A DNA stretch of 64,000 nucleotides, from contig SCFE01000104.1 in assembly GCA_004352715.1 (NCBI GenBank), positions 747,771-811,770 of the forward strand. The letters are read 5' to 3'. The notes beneath the pieces were generated by a model that saw only the letters and a program-made list of their open reading frames with translations, ran no database searches and had not been told where the DNA came from. How positions within the stretch are numbered: position 1 is the first letter of the stretch; every line of letters starts with the position of its first letter. A program made the translations under genes and the position numbers. Below are positions 10,707 to 22,215 of the stretch, in pieces. The stretch comes from Hofstenia miamia (lineage: Eukaryota; Xenacoelomorpha; Acoela).

Positions 10707-13700
10707 TTTTGCTATATTTTGAAGTGCACATTCTTGTTCCTGCATGATGGTGTCGAGGATTATAATCAGAGCGATATTCTTGGAGATAAGCAATTAGTGG
10801 ATGTGTGCTGGTACGTTAATTCTATTTATCATTCTAATGGTGGCATTCTTGGTGACGATATTTAGCTTTATTTAAGCCAAGTCCTGCTTAGGGGTAGCAC
10901 ACGAGCACCTTGCGAAATACAGTGTAGTATACGTAGCATACAGTAATGTCCCTATTACCATTGAATTTCTATAATCAGCTAAAATTCTATTTTTAGTAAG
11001 ACGAGTGAAATGTGAGATATGACATTTTATGCAAGGTGAAAACACTCAGAAGCCTTTGGAAGTTTTGAAGGCGTAAGGGCTGAAATATTCGTGTAGCTAC
11101 TGCGAATTTGATCCCAATAAAATTCGAGAGTATGTACGAACTTCTGAAGAAATTAACGGTTCTGTGCAAACTTCATGAAAGAAGCAATCCATTATTTTCT
11201 ATTTTCAGAAAACTTGAAAATGCGTTAAGTTGGCAAACCATTTCGAAAGAGTTCATCTGAAATCAAGAAACGTTTGATATAAAGTTTTATCTTTCACTGA
11301 CAAAAAGCTGGATAACTTTAAATAGACTGAAAGAATCGTACTTTGTCTGAGAAACTGAAAGCAAGATTAATTATTAACAGTAATTTTTCAGGTTTCGAGA
11401 CCTTGCATGTATTCGTAGGAATTAACCTTAGAGAGCCTGATGCCTATTTAATCGGACAAACCATTTTTCGGCATTTATGGCCATTGCCATTAAGAAATGT
11501 TGAAATAGTGGGACATGGAGACATCCATTTGTTACCATGCTTGAATGCAATATTGGAAATTTGTACTAAAGTGTATCATTTCTTTGCCTAAAGTACTTGA
11601 TAAAGATTAAATATTTTTGATTGAAAATTATTTGTTAGTTCGAAATTTTGCTCTATTTTGAAAAATTGATCACCCCACATTTTGATGCTTATTGAAAGAG
11701 CAAAAATGTTAAAATCCATATATTGAGCTAATTCTTAGCATACATAAAATTATTCAAAACCAAACATGGTATTTTTATATTGGGCAGAGTCAATCAAAAT
11801 ATTATTTTAAAAAAATGACTTCTTTTTTTATGTAAATTTGGCCTTCACATGATTATGAATTAGGATTTAGTAGTTTTAACATTAGACCACCGAGCACTCA
11901 CTCCTTGAGAATATATTTACATCTAATGTTTCAAATGCGAAAATTATTGAATGGAAACAAAATTTCTACTAACTGCAGATTCAATGAGATTATCAACATA
12001 ATTGGACGAGTGTTTACCTATTAGTGCTTTTACAGAATGAAAAATGAGGCAAATATCAAAGGAACATAGGTCATTTTGATCTATCACCGCGTTTCTATTG
12101 TTAATGTTGAGCTTCACATATGACAGTGTTATTAAATTTATCATTTATCGGATGGACTAGAATGAGAGCTTTGTGGTATTTTGGGGCTGAGTTGAGCACG
12201 TGATTCTAGTGCACTGAACAAAGTTTGTGGGAGGGTGGCAAATAAGCTTGCCGTTGTATGCTCAATACAACATATATTGTGTGAGGGATAAAATTCAGCA
12301 GCAACAAATTAACAATTTCGATTTATAAAAATCCAATTGTTATAATGCTTTTTTGTTTTCAAACTTATTAATCAACTAATTACTGCGTTAATTTATTTAT
12401 GCCATGAAAGAAGGGAAGTAGAAACTCCTTATTTATGTTATTACTATGGAAGTAATCTTAAAATATCTTTGAATATACCAAGTTCAAAATACTTTTTCTA
12501 ACTATATTTTAATCATTTAAAATTTTTAGACATATGTAATTATATATATAAATATAAAATAGTTGCATTACTACATGTTAGCAATTTTTATGATAAGCTT
12601 AATACGTTTTAACCACTACAAATTTAGTAGAAATCAGAGTTGCAAACAGTTCCAATTTTCAGAAATCAAGCCAAACCTCACAACTAAGTCCCTCACTTAA
12701 CGTCAAGGCTCGATATAGCAGAAGTACAATACATTTCTAGCAAGTTTTGATAAACAAGGGAATTGTTACGAATTTTCTTTTAACAAAGAAAGAGGAGCAC
12801 CAATGGCTTTGAAATAATTTTTGTCTGTTTTCATATCTGATATTACAGGCTGAAATTAAACCGAATCGTTTATAAACTGAGCAACTCTTGTAAAGATATA
12901 ATTGCGTTATGACCCTTACATTCAACTGAGTTTTAGAAACTGAAACGGGATGCAATTCTTGGGCTTATATCCCTGGATTTTATTAAACGTTTGCTCTTCT
13001 CATCTTTGTTAATTTTTTTTATCTTGTAATATAATAATACTTTCTCAAAATTGTTTGCAAAAATAAATTTTCGTACATATTTTATACTTTTATATTATGT
13101 AAATAATAATTTTTACAAACAAAGCAGTTGACTACAAATTGTTTAATTTTTTAGACTAAATTTATGCTATAGAAGATCAGCGAAAATTTTAGTTTAGCAG
13201 AAAATATGAAAATGTAAAAATATAGCAAATTAAAATTTATTACTTTTCCTCGTTACCTGTGTTTTTAAATTTTAGCTTTTTAAATATTACGAAATTTTGA
13301 TCAAATTCTTCTTTTTCTTTAATAGGAAACTTACAAAACACTTTTGCGGTGAATATAAAAATCTTCATTGACGGAATTTCAACATCATAAAAGTCGAAAA
13401 TATATCAATTTGATAGTTTGTAAACCATTTTTAGTTTCCAAAATATGAACATAAACCAAGGCATTATTCTATTGTAGTGTATACACAAGGCATCAGTATT
13501 TGTACATCAATTACACATCGAATATAAAAAAAACCTATGCATATTTTAGATGTTTTGCGGTTTATGACTTTGATTTCTTTGCTGTATCTGTTATGAGAGA
13601 CAACAGTTTTTTTGATGTGATGTTGTGTTAGTTGTTGTGTGATTAAACTCTGTTTAGAAAAATCTGCGCGATTTCAATCTCTGATTTTGACAATTTAGAC

Positions 13701-14156
13701 TTCTATGGTCAACCAGCACTACACGATCGTTGAGTTTTCTAATTCGGGTGTAATTATAATGAGTCAAATGTAATCAGTTTCATGCAATAGAAGTAAGATT
13801 AATCGATTTTTATTGGTAATCAGGCACTTAAGTGATCTTTTAAACTGTACATGCGATTTGTTTTCCATTATAAGAATGTTCATTTTCATTGCATTTGCAT
13901 TTTAAATATCACGCTCTTTACAAAATTGAGTATTAAAATTTTAATATGAGATATTTTTAAATACAGTCAATAAAACTTTTGTTAAAAAGTTAATTTAACA
14001 GATAATATTGAGAATACCCCGTTTGTTATATATTAATCCCCTGGAACAGCTTTCTTATTTACATATAGTTAAGCGTTACACATATAAGAAATGGGTCACG
14101 TGTATGCCATTTGCACCGAAAAAAAATTATGGATTTGTTTGGAAAACCTTGATGTA
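10707..14156. other. AT-rich stretch with one dispersed repeat, otherwise unassigned
   Basis: No exon could be defended. The 82-residue open frame at 11343-11591 and the 72-residue one at 12737-12955 match no family I know. The segment at 11875-12110 recurs at 47575-47755 and is listed separately. Confidence 0.45.
11875..12110 (-). repeat. Dispersed degenerate repeat, copy 1
   Basis: ATGCGAAAATTATTGAAT and TTCAATGAGATTATCAACATAATTGG match 47618-47690 closely. After a deletion in the other copy the match resumes (GTCATTTTGATCTAT, TCTATTGTTAATGTT). The minus strand translates to a short open stretch with VIDQNDL in this copy and IVQNDL in the other, hinting at an old coding sequence of unknown family. 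Confidence 0.55.
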
Positions 14157-14560
14157 CTTTAAACTAACATGCTGTTTTCCTTAGAATTACTTTATTTAGA
14201 TAGTTAGACACGATTTTTTTTTATAATTCCCTTTGTTAGAACATAAATGAAACCCTGTGACCCAATGAGACCCAGTAAAATTGTAAAATATGTAACCCGG
14301 TGACGCGACGCTAACCACATTTTTAAATGTTGTTTGCAAGATTTTGCTCATAATATGTTTGCATATACATTGAACTGAAGCAGAGCATTACGATATTCCT
14401 CATAAATATTCGAATTTTAAAAAGGAAATACATGTACCTTTCAAAGAAAAAGTTCTAGTATCTCACATAATTTCGCATTTGAAGTAAAAATATCTGTAAT
14501 AAATTTTTATGGGCCATAAGGCCAGTAGAGTCTAATTCTAATTTTAATTTCAACTGAATT
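14157..14560 (+). mobile_element. LINE 3' end with microsatellite-like tail
   Basis: Ends with GGGCCATAAGGCC (14511-14523) and a tail of TCTAATTCTAATTTTAATTTC. A palindromic GGCC block just before a short tandem tail is what many CR1/L2-type LINE 3' ends look like, so I read this as a 5'-truncated LINE end. No ORF remains. The same 400 bases lie inverted at 29253-29657. Confidence 0.45.
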
Positions 14561-14595
14561 TATCATAGTATAGCTCTATTTTATCACTACAATAA

Positions 14596-15916
14596 GTAGG
14601 GGAGAGTGGGGTGCACTGGGACATGGGGCACAGTGGGACAGTTAACTTTTTTAAAGCAAATTGGCAACATCTTGTTAGTGACGTAATAAGTATGTTTGTA
14701 TGCCTTATCTCGATAAACTGTGTTAGTTTCAAGAGAATTGCCTCAGGCGGTGTGATTTACAATTCAAATTATCTGTTTTTTTACTCTACTATTAATTTTT
14801 TTACAGCAAAAAGTTTTTCTCCTAGCAATTTACTTTAAATAACAAACTTTTGAATTAATTCTACATAAAATACTAACAGGTATGTTATTATTATTTAATA
14901 TATTTTATATAATAAAATTTCCATAGTTAACCACATGTAATTGGTTTTTCTAGAATATTGTATTGGGGCGCAGTGGGACATCTTGATTGGGGCTCACTGG
15001 GTCAGTGTCACAATCCGACCAAATATTTTCTGGTAAGGATGGCTATTTAAAATTTGCTAAATTTCATTCCTTTGTGTTCTATATGAATGATTAATAGTAA
15101 TTAAGTCTTGATCACAGATAACCCGATAAGACAGCAACTAATAAATGATATTAACAGCAGAAAAACAAACAAAAAAAATCATTAAAGAGGCAGAGGCAAA
15201 AAGAACCAAAAATTGATACCAGTTCTGAAGAAGATTTAGCTGAAGATCTCACAATTGATGAATTGGAAGTCAGATAAGAAGAATTTTCTACAAAATAAGA
15301 TTTGACTGTAACGTAGTAGAAGTAGGCAATTTTGTAGTGGTTGCATACAAATCAAAAAAGAATTAGCAAACATTTTGCATGTGTCATTTTGAACATAAAT
15401 AAGGAAAGCAATAGCTATGAAATCAAGTTTCTATCAAGACAGCCTACAAAAGCAATTGAGTCCATGAAATTTTCATTCCCAGAGAAGGATGACATTGATT
15501 ATATTGAGCTCGAAGCCATTGTGCTGAAATTAGAGATCTCGATATTGATAGGTGGAACTACTCACACTAAAAAGCAGTTTGTATTTCACGAAAACTTAGG
15601 TAATTATAACTTGTAGTAAATTGTGTAATATTGTTCTTTTTTATAATAAATGTTAATTTACTAAAGTTTTTTTTAGATACACAACATAGCTTGTCCCGGT
15701 GCACCCCAGGTGTGGGGTGCACTGGGATAGTTTTATATTTTATTTAAAGTTAAATTATCAATCATAATTTATCATATTAGTGAATTATTTTATGTTTAAC
15801 ATATTTTGACATAAGGAGTCTTTGTTGATGGAAAATATGAATTATATGACATTTGCCATTAATTAATTATAGCCAAAAAAATAAAATTTGTCCCAGTGCA
15901 CCCCACTCTCCCCTAC
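14596..15916 (+). mobile_element. Internally deleted pogo/Tigger-like DNA transposon, copy 1
   Basis: Terminal inverted repeats GGGGAGAGTGGGGTGCACTG (left, from 14599) and its complement (right, to 15914) are flanked by TA on both sides, the target duplication of the Tc1/mariner-pogo group. Motifs related to the terminus recur inside (14966-15005 and 15693-15729), as subterminal transposase sites would. The interior keeps only the C-terminal exon of a transposase (about 15120-15616). A second copy lies inverted at 27928-29217 and is very similar by eye. Confidence 0.75.
15118..15616 (+). pseudogene. Transposase C-terminal exon remnant (pogo/Jerky-type)
   Basis: After an AG acceptor (15118) the reading gives QQLINDINSRK, a basic stretch, then KIDTSSEEDLAEDLTIDELE (acidic linker). 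Frameshifts and stops follow, then VEVGNFVVVAYKSKK, FACVILNINKESNSYEIKFL, KFSFPEKDDIDYIE and QFVFHENLGNYNL-stop. An acidic linker followed by a small beta-rich domain of the G-FV-V...Y...F-FPE...D-I-L...F-YNL pattern is the C-terminus seen in many pogo/CENP-B-like DDE transposases. The catalytic DDE core is absent. Family assignment is from memory of this pattern and is inference. Confidence 0.55.
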
Positions 15917-16780
15917 GTTTAGAAGATATAAACGTTTATATTTTGGGATTATCACTAACTGCTTCAACATGATCAGTGCATAGTTTTTCGGATTTATCTA
16001 AAGCTCTAAAATATATTGTTTGTTAGTAGAAATATCCATATTAATTGTATAGGATTTATTCAATCACTTTGACAAATCCCATTCTGCTTTGAACTTGCAG
16101 CAGCTAAAAATTTTGAGTTATATGAGCATAATGTATAATGCAACATTTATTTAAAATCAGTGATGGGAAACAGGAAATTGTTTTGAAATGTGCTTTTTAG
16201 GGTATACAAATGAAAGTAGTCTGCCCAAATACTTTTTTTACTTCATTAGTATTTTTCACATTCTACTTGAAATTTGAAATAGTTTATTTCCATTAGGTTC
16301 CAAATACGAAGAGAGAGAAAGAGAGAAGGAAAAGGTTTTCTTTTTTCCACAATTGTTCCGATGTCATTTATTAAAGTCGGTCGAATTAAGAGATTATTAC
16401 AAGGAATGCCCTTGAATTTATTTGGTAAACAGTGTAAATTTAGATTGTTCTTGAATTGTATTCAAACTAATACAATGTTCACTAATTTTTAATTTTTCTC
16501 TAAGGAATTTAGCAATCAGAGCATTTTCTGTTTAATACTCGGTGGAATTTCCTAGATTTGAAAGTTATTTCGTTTGTGTTTATCAATGTACTCGGAAGAT
16601 AGCAGCTGATTAAAAGTTTTTTAATTTCTACAATTGATTTTTGCTTAAAGGATAAAACAGTACGATTAGGTAAAAAATTTTGTAGGAGGAGACTAAATTG
16701 TCTGTGTCAATATTACATAAATTATTATTTATTATTACAATTTATATATAATATTAGTATGAAAATTATGAAGTGCGAGA
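15917..16780. other. AT-rich non-coding stretch
   Basis: Only a short (GA)n patch near 16310-16330 stands out. Nothing else recognised. Confidence 0.5.
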
Positions 16781-16784
16781 GCAG

Positions 16785-17330
16785 GGTGGTAAACGGGTTT
16801 ACAAGTGGGTCGTGCTGTGCTGCTGGTCACTCTTAGACGGGTCAGGTCGGGTCTCTGGTCATTTATAACTGCTAGGGTGCAAGAACATTAACAGATATAA
16901 TGAACAACTTAAGAAGTCAAACACTTGAATCTTTGAAGTTATCAAGGATTATAATTATTTTTGTTTTTACTATATAATACTAGTATTAAGGACTTTAATT
17001 GCATAATTGAAATCATAATATCATAATGGCATCATTTACAAAAACAAAATGGTAGCATACTTTATTGCATGTTTGTTTCTTTAGGAATATTTTCAAATAA
17101 AAAATATTCTTTTCAATTCTTTGTTTATTGAGTTTATCTTTGTATTCTAGTAAATATTATTGGCCATTTTCAACCTTTGCTAAAAAAATTTTGATCATTG
17201 CAGGAGTAAATTCTTCACATTAAGCAAAACGTTAATGAACTACATGTAGAACTTTTTAATGCTGCACATCCCCGACAAAAAATAGCTTTTTTTCCGGTCC
17301 TACCCGTATCCGAAACTCGAATTTTCTTTG
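16785..17330. mobile_element. Possible short element with GGGT-rich ends
   Basis: Two GC-rich patches in AT-rich surroundings face each other: ACGGGTTTACAAGTGGGTCG ... GACGGGTCAGGTCGGGTC (16795-16855) and TACCCGTATCCGAAACTCG (17302-17320). Some non-autonomous hAT-like elements have GGGT-repeat ends of this kind. No exact inverted repeat or target duplication was established. Confidence 0.25.
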
Positions 17331-17689
17331 TTGTTACTAAGTAATTTGAAGATTTCCAATATAATTTTGAACAAAATTCACATTTATTACATGGTAATTT
17401 TTTAAAATTTTACATGGAATTTATGTTATCAGAATAATTTTGACTACGTTTGTATTATTGCAGTAGATTTGATGTAGAAAAAATGTTACGCATTTCTTCA
17501 TTACACACATAAGTTTGCAATTGGGTGTCAAATCTACTTACATAACACTCTCAAAATTTGTATATAACCAGCACCATTCGAAAGCTAGCTATACAAACCG
17601 AGGTGTCCCAAAGGCTACTGTAAATGCCGCCCCCCCTAACCCACATTATTCAATATCTCAACAGCATACCTTGATCTTGATGGAATGCC

Positions 17690-17880
17690 AATACTGAAAT
17701 GGTGAAATTTGCAGATGATGGACATGGTGGAAATCACCATGCGATAGAGGGCATAACGCGACTGATATCATTGTTTCATGAAAATAAGTTTCTGCTTTGT
17801 GAAATCAAATCTCAAGAACTTTTGATTAAGCTTAAGAGTGAACATTTTCCTGATACACACCCGGTCATTCTGTGAATTTC
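17690..17880 (+). pseudogene. Reverse transcriptase fragment (FADD box)
   Basis: Plus-strand codons read EMVKFADDGHGG, the polymerase active-site box, then HENKFLLCEIKSQELLIKLK, which fits the segment after the box in LINE reverse transcriptases. The frame closes at about 17873. A further trace (EEHEASKF..FLNCLDAEQITSC) follows to about 18010. No other domain is found nearby, so this is an isolated relic. Confidence 0.55.
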
Positions 17881-18019
17881 TGTTCTGAAATAATTTTTTG
17901 GTGTCTAAGAGAATAATTTCTACTGTCTACTTACTGAAGAACATGAAGCATCGAAATTTTAGTCCTTCCTGAATTGCTTAGACGCTGAACAAATAACGAG
18001 CTGTACAAATTGGGTACAT

Positions 18020-19185
18020 TGAAAATTATACACCGATTCGTGTTATTATACGTGTAGTAGATGAAAAACTATATAACTAGCTCGCTAAAATATTCCAACC
18101 CCTTGCTGATGAGTATGCCCCACAGCCATGAATGTATTTGTTTGAGCCAAATCAAAACTGTGATGGTAGAATTTTCTTTGGTTTAGGGCTTGAAGTAGTT
18201 GTTTAGCACTTTTTGAATATTTGCTAAAAATCATTTGAATTGAGTGTATTTTATTTCATAAAGCGTTGCATTGTTTGATTCTGGGTATTTTATCGACGCA
18301 AAAATATGTAATAAAATTGCTTTAATTTAAGTTCATGCAAAAAATTGAGCCTTCCAAATAGAAACTCGAGAATAGAATTAAATTAATGAAATAGAATATT
18401 TCATAGAATGTCAATTCATCTTAGAAATTCTGAAAATGTAGAAATATTTCTCCAATACAAGTTGATTAGAAAAAATGGAAGTTAAAATTGGAGCAAATTT
18501 ATGCACAAAATTTTAACTGTTGGTGGATGTCATTCCATTCAATTTCTCAAGCAAAATTGAAAATAACAAAACTTTCCTCACAATTAGCACTGCATTTGGT
18601 GATTTTTACGCTAAATAATTTAAGTGAAACAGTATTACGAATGCATGAAGAACGGATATTTCTTAAAAATTCAAATTCAGGTCAATTCTTCAAAGAATAG
18701 ATTTAACTTGCAAAATATCTGATGCTCTTATTCCATTACAGAATCGCTTAAAAATGGTATTTCATCTTCTTCCGACAATTCGGATTAGTTTTCATATATT
18801 AGCATTAAGCGAAAGCTAAGCAAAAAATTTATTGATGCCTCATAGGGAAGTGCTCAATTTCATATGTTGCATACATTCACATTAAAAATATATTTTTTTG
18901 GCTTCACAACATTATATTTTAACAAAATTCCATTTAAAGAAAAGAGAATTGTTGTGGAATGATTTAAGCGCTTCTTTGTAATCTGCATGTTCTTTAGTGG
19001 ATATATTAGCTAATACTTTTAGAATGCATTTATAATCAGATTTGCACTAAGAAACAAGCATATACATTATAAAGGATGAATTGTACAATGTACTTAAATT
19101 TCAAAGCAAAGACATTTTCTAAATATTAAAATCATTAATTATTTTAAGTAAAAGGAATATTAGTATTTCTAGTACAATGAATGCA

Positions 19186-19186
<1 letters not shown>
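18020..19186. other. AT-rich non-coding stretch
   Basis: No recognisable gene or repeat. The 70-residue open frame at 18488-18700 has no family pattern. The stretch ends in a (TA)n tract (19189-19219) at an assembly gap. Confidence 0.45.
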
Positions 19187-19222
<36 letters not shown>

Positions 19223-19227
19223 GCATT

Positions 19228-20175
19228 NNNNNNNNNNNNNNNNNNNNNNNNNNNNNNNNNNNNNNNNNNNNNNNNNNNNNNNNNNNNNNNNNNNNNNNNN
19301 NNNNNNNNNNNNNNNNNNNNNNNNNNNNNNNNNNNNNNNNNNNNNNNNNNNNNNNNNNNNNNNNNNNNNNNNNNNNNNNNNNNNNNNNNNNNNNNNNNNN
19401 NNNNNNNNNNNNNNNNNNNNNNNNNNNNNNNNNNNNNNNNNNNNNNNNNNNNNNNNNNNNNNNNNNNNNNNNNNNNNNNNNNNNNNNNNNNNNNNNNNNN
19501 NNNNNNNNNNNNNNNNNNNNNNNNNNNNNNNNNNNNNNNNNNNNNNNNNNNNNNNNNNNNNNNNNNNNNNNNNNNNNNNNNNNNNNNNNNNNNNNNNNNN
19601 NNNNNNNNNNNNNNNNNNNNNNNNNNNNNNNNNNNNNNNNNNNNNNNNNNNNNNNNNNNNNNNNNNNNNNNNNNNNNNNNNNNNNNNNNNNNNNNNNNNN
19701 NNNNNNNNNNNNNNNNNNNNNNNNNNNNNNNNNNNNNNNNNNNNNNNNNNNNNNNNNNNNNNNNNNNNNNNNNNNNNNNNNNNNNNNNNNNNNNNNNNNN
19801 NNNNNNNNNNNNNNNNNNNNNNNNNNNNNNNNNNNNNNNNNNNNNNNNNNNNNNNNNNNNNNNNNNNNNNNNNNNNNNNNNNNNNNNNNNNNNNNNNNNN
19901 NNNNNNNNNNNNNNNNNNNNNNNNNNNNNNNNNNNNNNNNNNNNNNNNNNNNNNNNNNNNNNNNNNNNNNNNNNNNNNNNNNNNNNNNNNNNNNNNNNNN
20001 NNNNNNNNNNNNNNNNNNNNNNNNNNNNNNNNNNNNNNNNNNNNNNNNNNNNNNNNNNNNNNNNNNNNNNNNNNNNNNNNNNNNNNNNNNNNNNNNNNNN
20101 NNNNNNNNNNNNNNNNNNNNNNNNNNNNNNNNNNNNNNNNNNNNNNNNNNNNNNNNNNNNNNNNNNNNNNNNNNN
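19228..20175. other. Assembly gap of 948 N
   Basis: Bordered on the left by (TA)n and on the right by the middle of LINE copy A, which it truncates. Confidence 0.98.
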
Positions 20176-22137
20176 AAGAATACGCCAGACAGAGGCCCCC
20201 CTTGAGGTACTCCTACTGTGAGCGGTAATTTTTCAATGTATTTACTGCTTCCATATTTAATACTTTGATGAAAATTTGTTATATTACGTTTTAACCCATT
20301 TTGCTATCCATGGTGAAAGTAAACAAAGTTTGTTGACCATCCTGTTCTGTAAAATAGTATTTTATGCGCTGTTATAATCTAAAAAGGCAACATTTACTAT
20401 TGTAGTTTCTGCTGAGTTAAGAGACGTAGCTACTTTGTCAACTAGTTACAGCAATGCCTCGGTTGTTCCTCTATTTTGCTGGTAAGCAAATTGGTTTGAG
20501 TCTAAACTATTGGTTAATTTTTTAGTATAAAGCAGTACAATCAAGGAATCTAGACATCTAGCTGCAACTGGTGTTATCGTAATTGGTCTAAAATATCGGA
20601 AATTAGTTTTATCAGGGTTTTTTCTTTTGGAAATTGGTACTATAATTGCAGATTTCCACCTGATAGGGTAATAGAATTCAGTTAAACATTTTTGATAAAT
20701 ATATCTAAATGGTTTGCATATATTCTTAAAATCCAGGATTTTAGTTCACTATTGCCTTGGGATGTGTTTGGTTTAACCTTTTTAAATATATCCTTTACAG
20801 TTGACTCCATTACAATATGATCATTGTCAATCACATTATTGTCGCATAGATTATCATCTTTACTATTATATTTATTATGGGAGGTAAATCCTCAACTTAA
20901 TTCGTTTGCTTCATCCATGCTCATTTTAATTTTAGGTGTCTTTGGTTTCATACGTCTTCCCATTTCTGGATACAGTTGTTTTGTACTAATATTTTGAAAT
21001 TCTTTATAACGTTGTGTTCTTACATGTTTGTTTACATTTCTTTTTATTGCATTTAGTTCCATTTTCTTTCCAGCGTTTATTAATCTTCGTTCCTCTAAAA
21101 GCATATATCTAAGCGTCGTATCATATATAAATTCTTTTCGTCGTTTTCTGATTTTTTGTCTAATTTTACAGGTGTTTAATAACTTTACAATTTCATTTTC
21201 GATCGCTAGTATTTGCTCATCCGAGTAGCTGTACTTTTCCAAAACGTTGTCCCAGTTCATTGTTTCCATTAATTCTCTCATTTTTTCAATATTTATATTG
21301 CTCAAGGTGAAGTCTTTTTCAGTTGGATGTCTCACCTTATTATAACTTGAAAATTTAGGAATGAGTGTTAGTGCCATGTGATAACTAATATTGCAATTTT
21401 TAAGTAACTTTAACTATTCCGTTAAAAACAACTGTAAGAAATATGCAATATGTTTATGTCGTTTCTGTCGAGTGCCTTATGTACATTATTAACGTAAATT
21501 TAGTATATATACTACTGTTTAGTATCCATATATGGATAATAAATCTTTATTTATTATTATTATTATTATTATTGGTGGTTCCATTTGAAAATTATACATA
21601 AATATATCTGACACGTAGGCAATGTCTAGTTGACTTTTACTGGGGTAGTAAGTGGGTTCATTTACTATGTTCTCTAACTGAAATTTTTCTAGAATATTTA
21701 ATGATTTTTGGTTAGCGTCACCAAATACTAAAATATAGGCGTTGTGGTATTTACTAGAAATTAACAAAATGGCTGCTCTTAACTCTTTATTAAAATGTTT
21801 TTTAAGTTTTTTCGGCGGGAAGGTATATATTTATAATTATGATACAGCTGAATTTTTTGGGTAGGAACTTCGGTCTACAACTTATCATTAACAATTCAAT
21901 ATCTGCTGTTGATACAGCTTTTAACACCTTAGGAGCATTGATACACCATTCCGTATTTACGTAAATTATTAATCCTCCTCCTCCAGATTCTTTAAAATTA
22001 GCAAGGTTGCGATCCAGCCTATTAATGTGATAATGTTCTATAAATATTGTTGTGTCTGGTATATCGGGTTTAAGTTTAGTTTCTTGTAGACATGCTATAG
22101 CATATGCTTTCTCTAATAGCGTACAACGAAATTCCAA
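20176..22137 (-). pseudogene. LINE ORF2 of copy A (endonuclease, linker, partial RT)
   Basis: Endonuclease: ACLQETKLKPDIPD and HINRLDRNLANFKESGGGG (111-residue frame 21802-22137), MISCRPKFLPKK, then after a frameshift ILVFGDANQKSLN and LDIAYVSDIF (21767-21519). The linker frame 20892-21377 carries TMNWDNVLEKYS and a Lys/Arg-rich stretch. The reverse transcriptase is read in pieces below 20880, with FRPITITPVAARCLDSL near 20560-20600, FLDYNSA near 20375 and GVPQGGPLSGV at the gap edge (about 20180-20215). Stops and frameshifts make it non-functional. Confidence 0.8.
21398..21572 (+). mobile_element. Truncated retroelement 3' end inserted in LINE copy A
   Basis: Copies B and C read GCAATTTCCTA(t/a)TGGTGG at this place (33059 and 36501). 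Copy A has about 165 extra bases ending AATAAATCTTTATTT and (ATT)n. A poly-adenylation signal plus a short tandem tail suggests a 5'-truncated LINE or SINE 3' end inserted in plus orientation. The source family is not identified. Confidence 0.65.
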
Positions 22138-22215
22138 AAACTTAGATATTAGACCGTTAACATTATTATTAATAATAATTGGGAATGATAATTTTGATAT
22201 TTTATCGTATCTATC

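Noticed and set aside
11343-11591. 82-residue frame
   Set aside because: No recognisable domain, no second copy in the window and no splice context; chance cannot be excluded.
14611-14838. Plus-strand 75-residue frame at the left end of the pogo-like element, also at 28975-29202
   Set aside because: It reads through the terminal inverted repeat; conservation comes from the duplication, with no domain.
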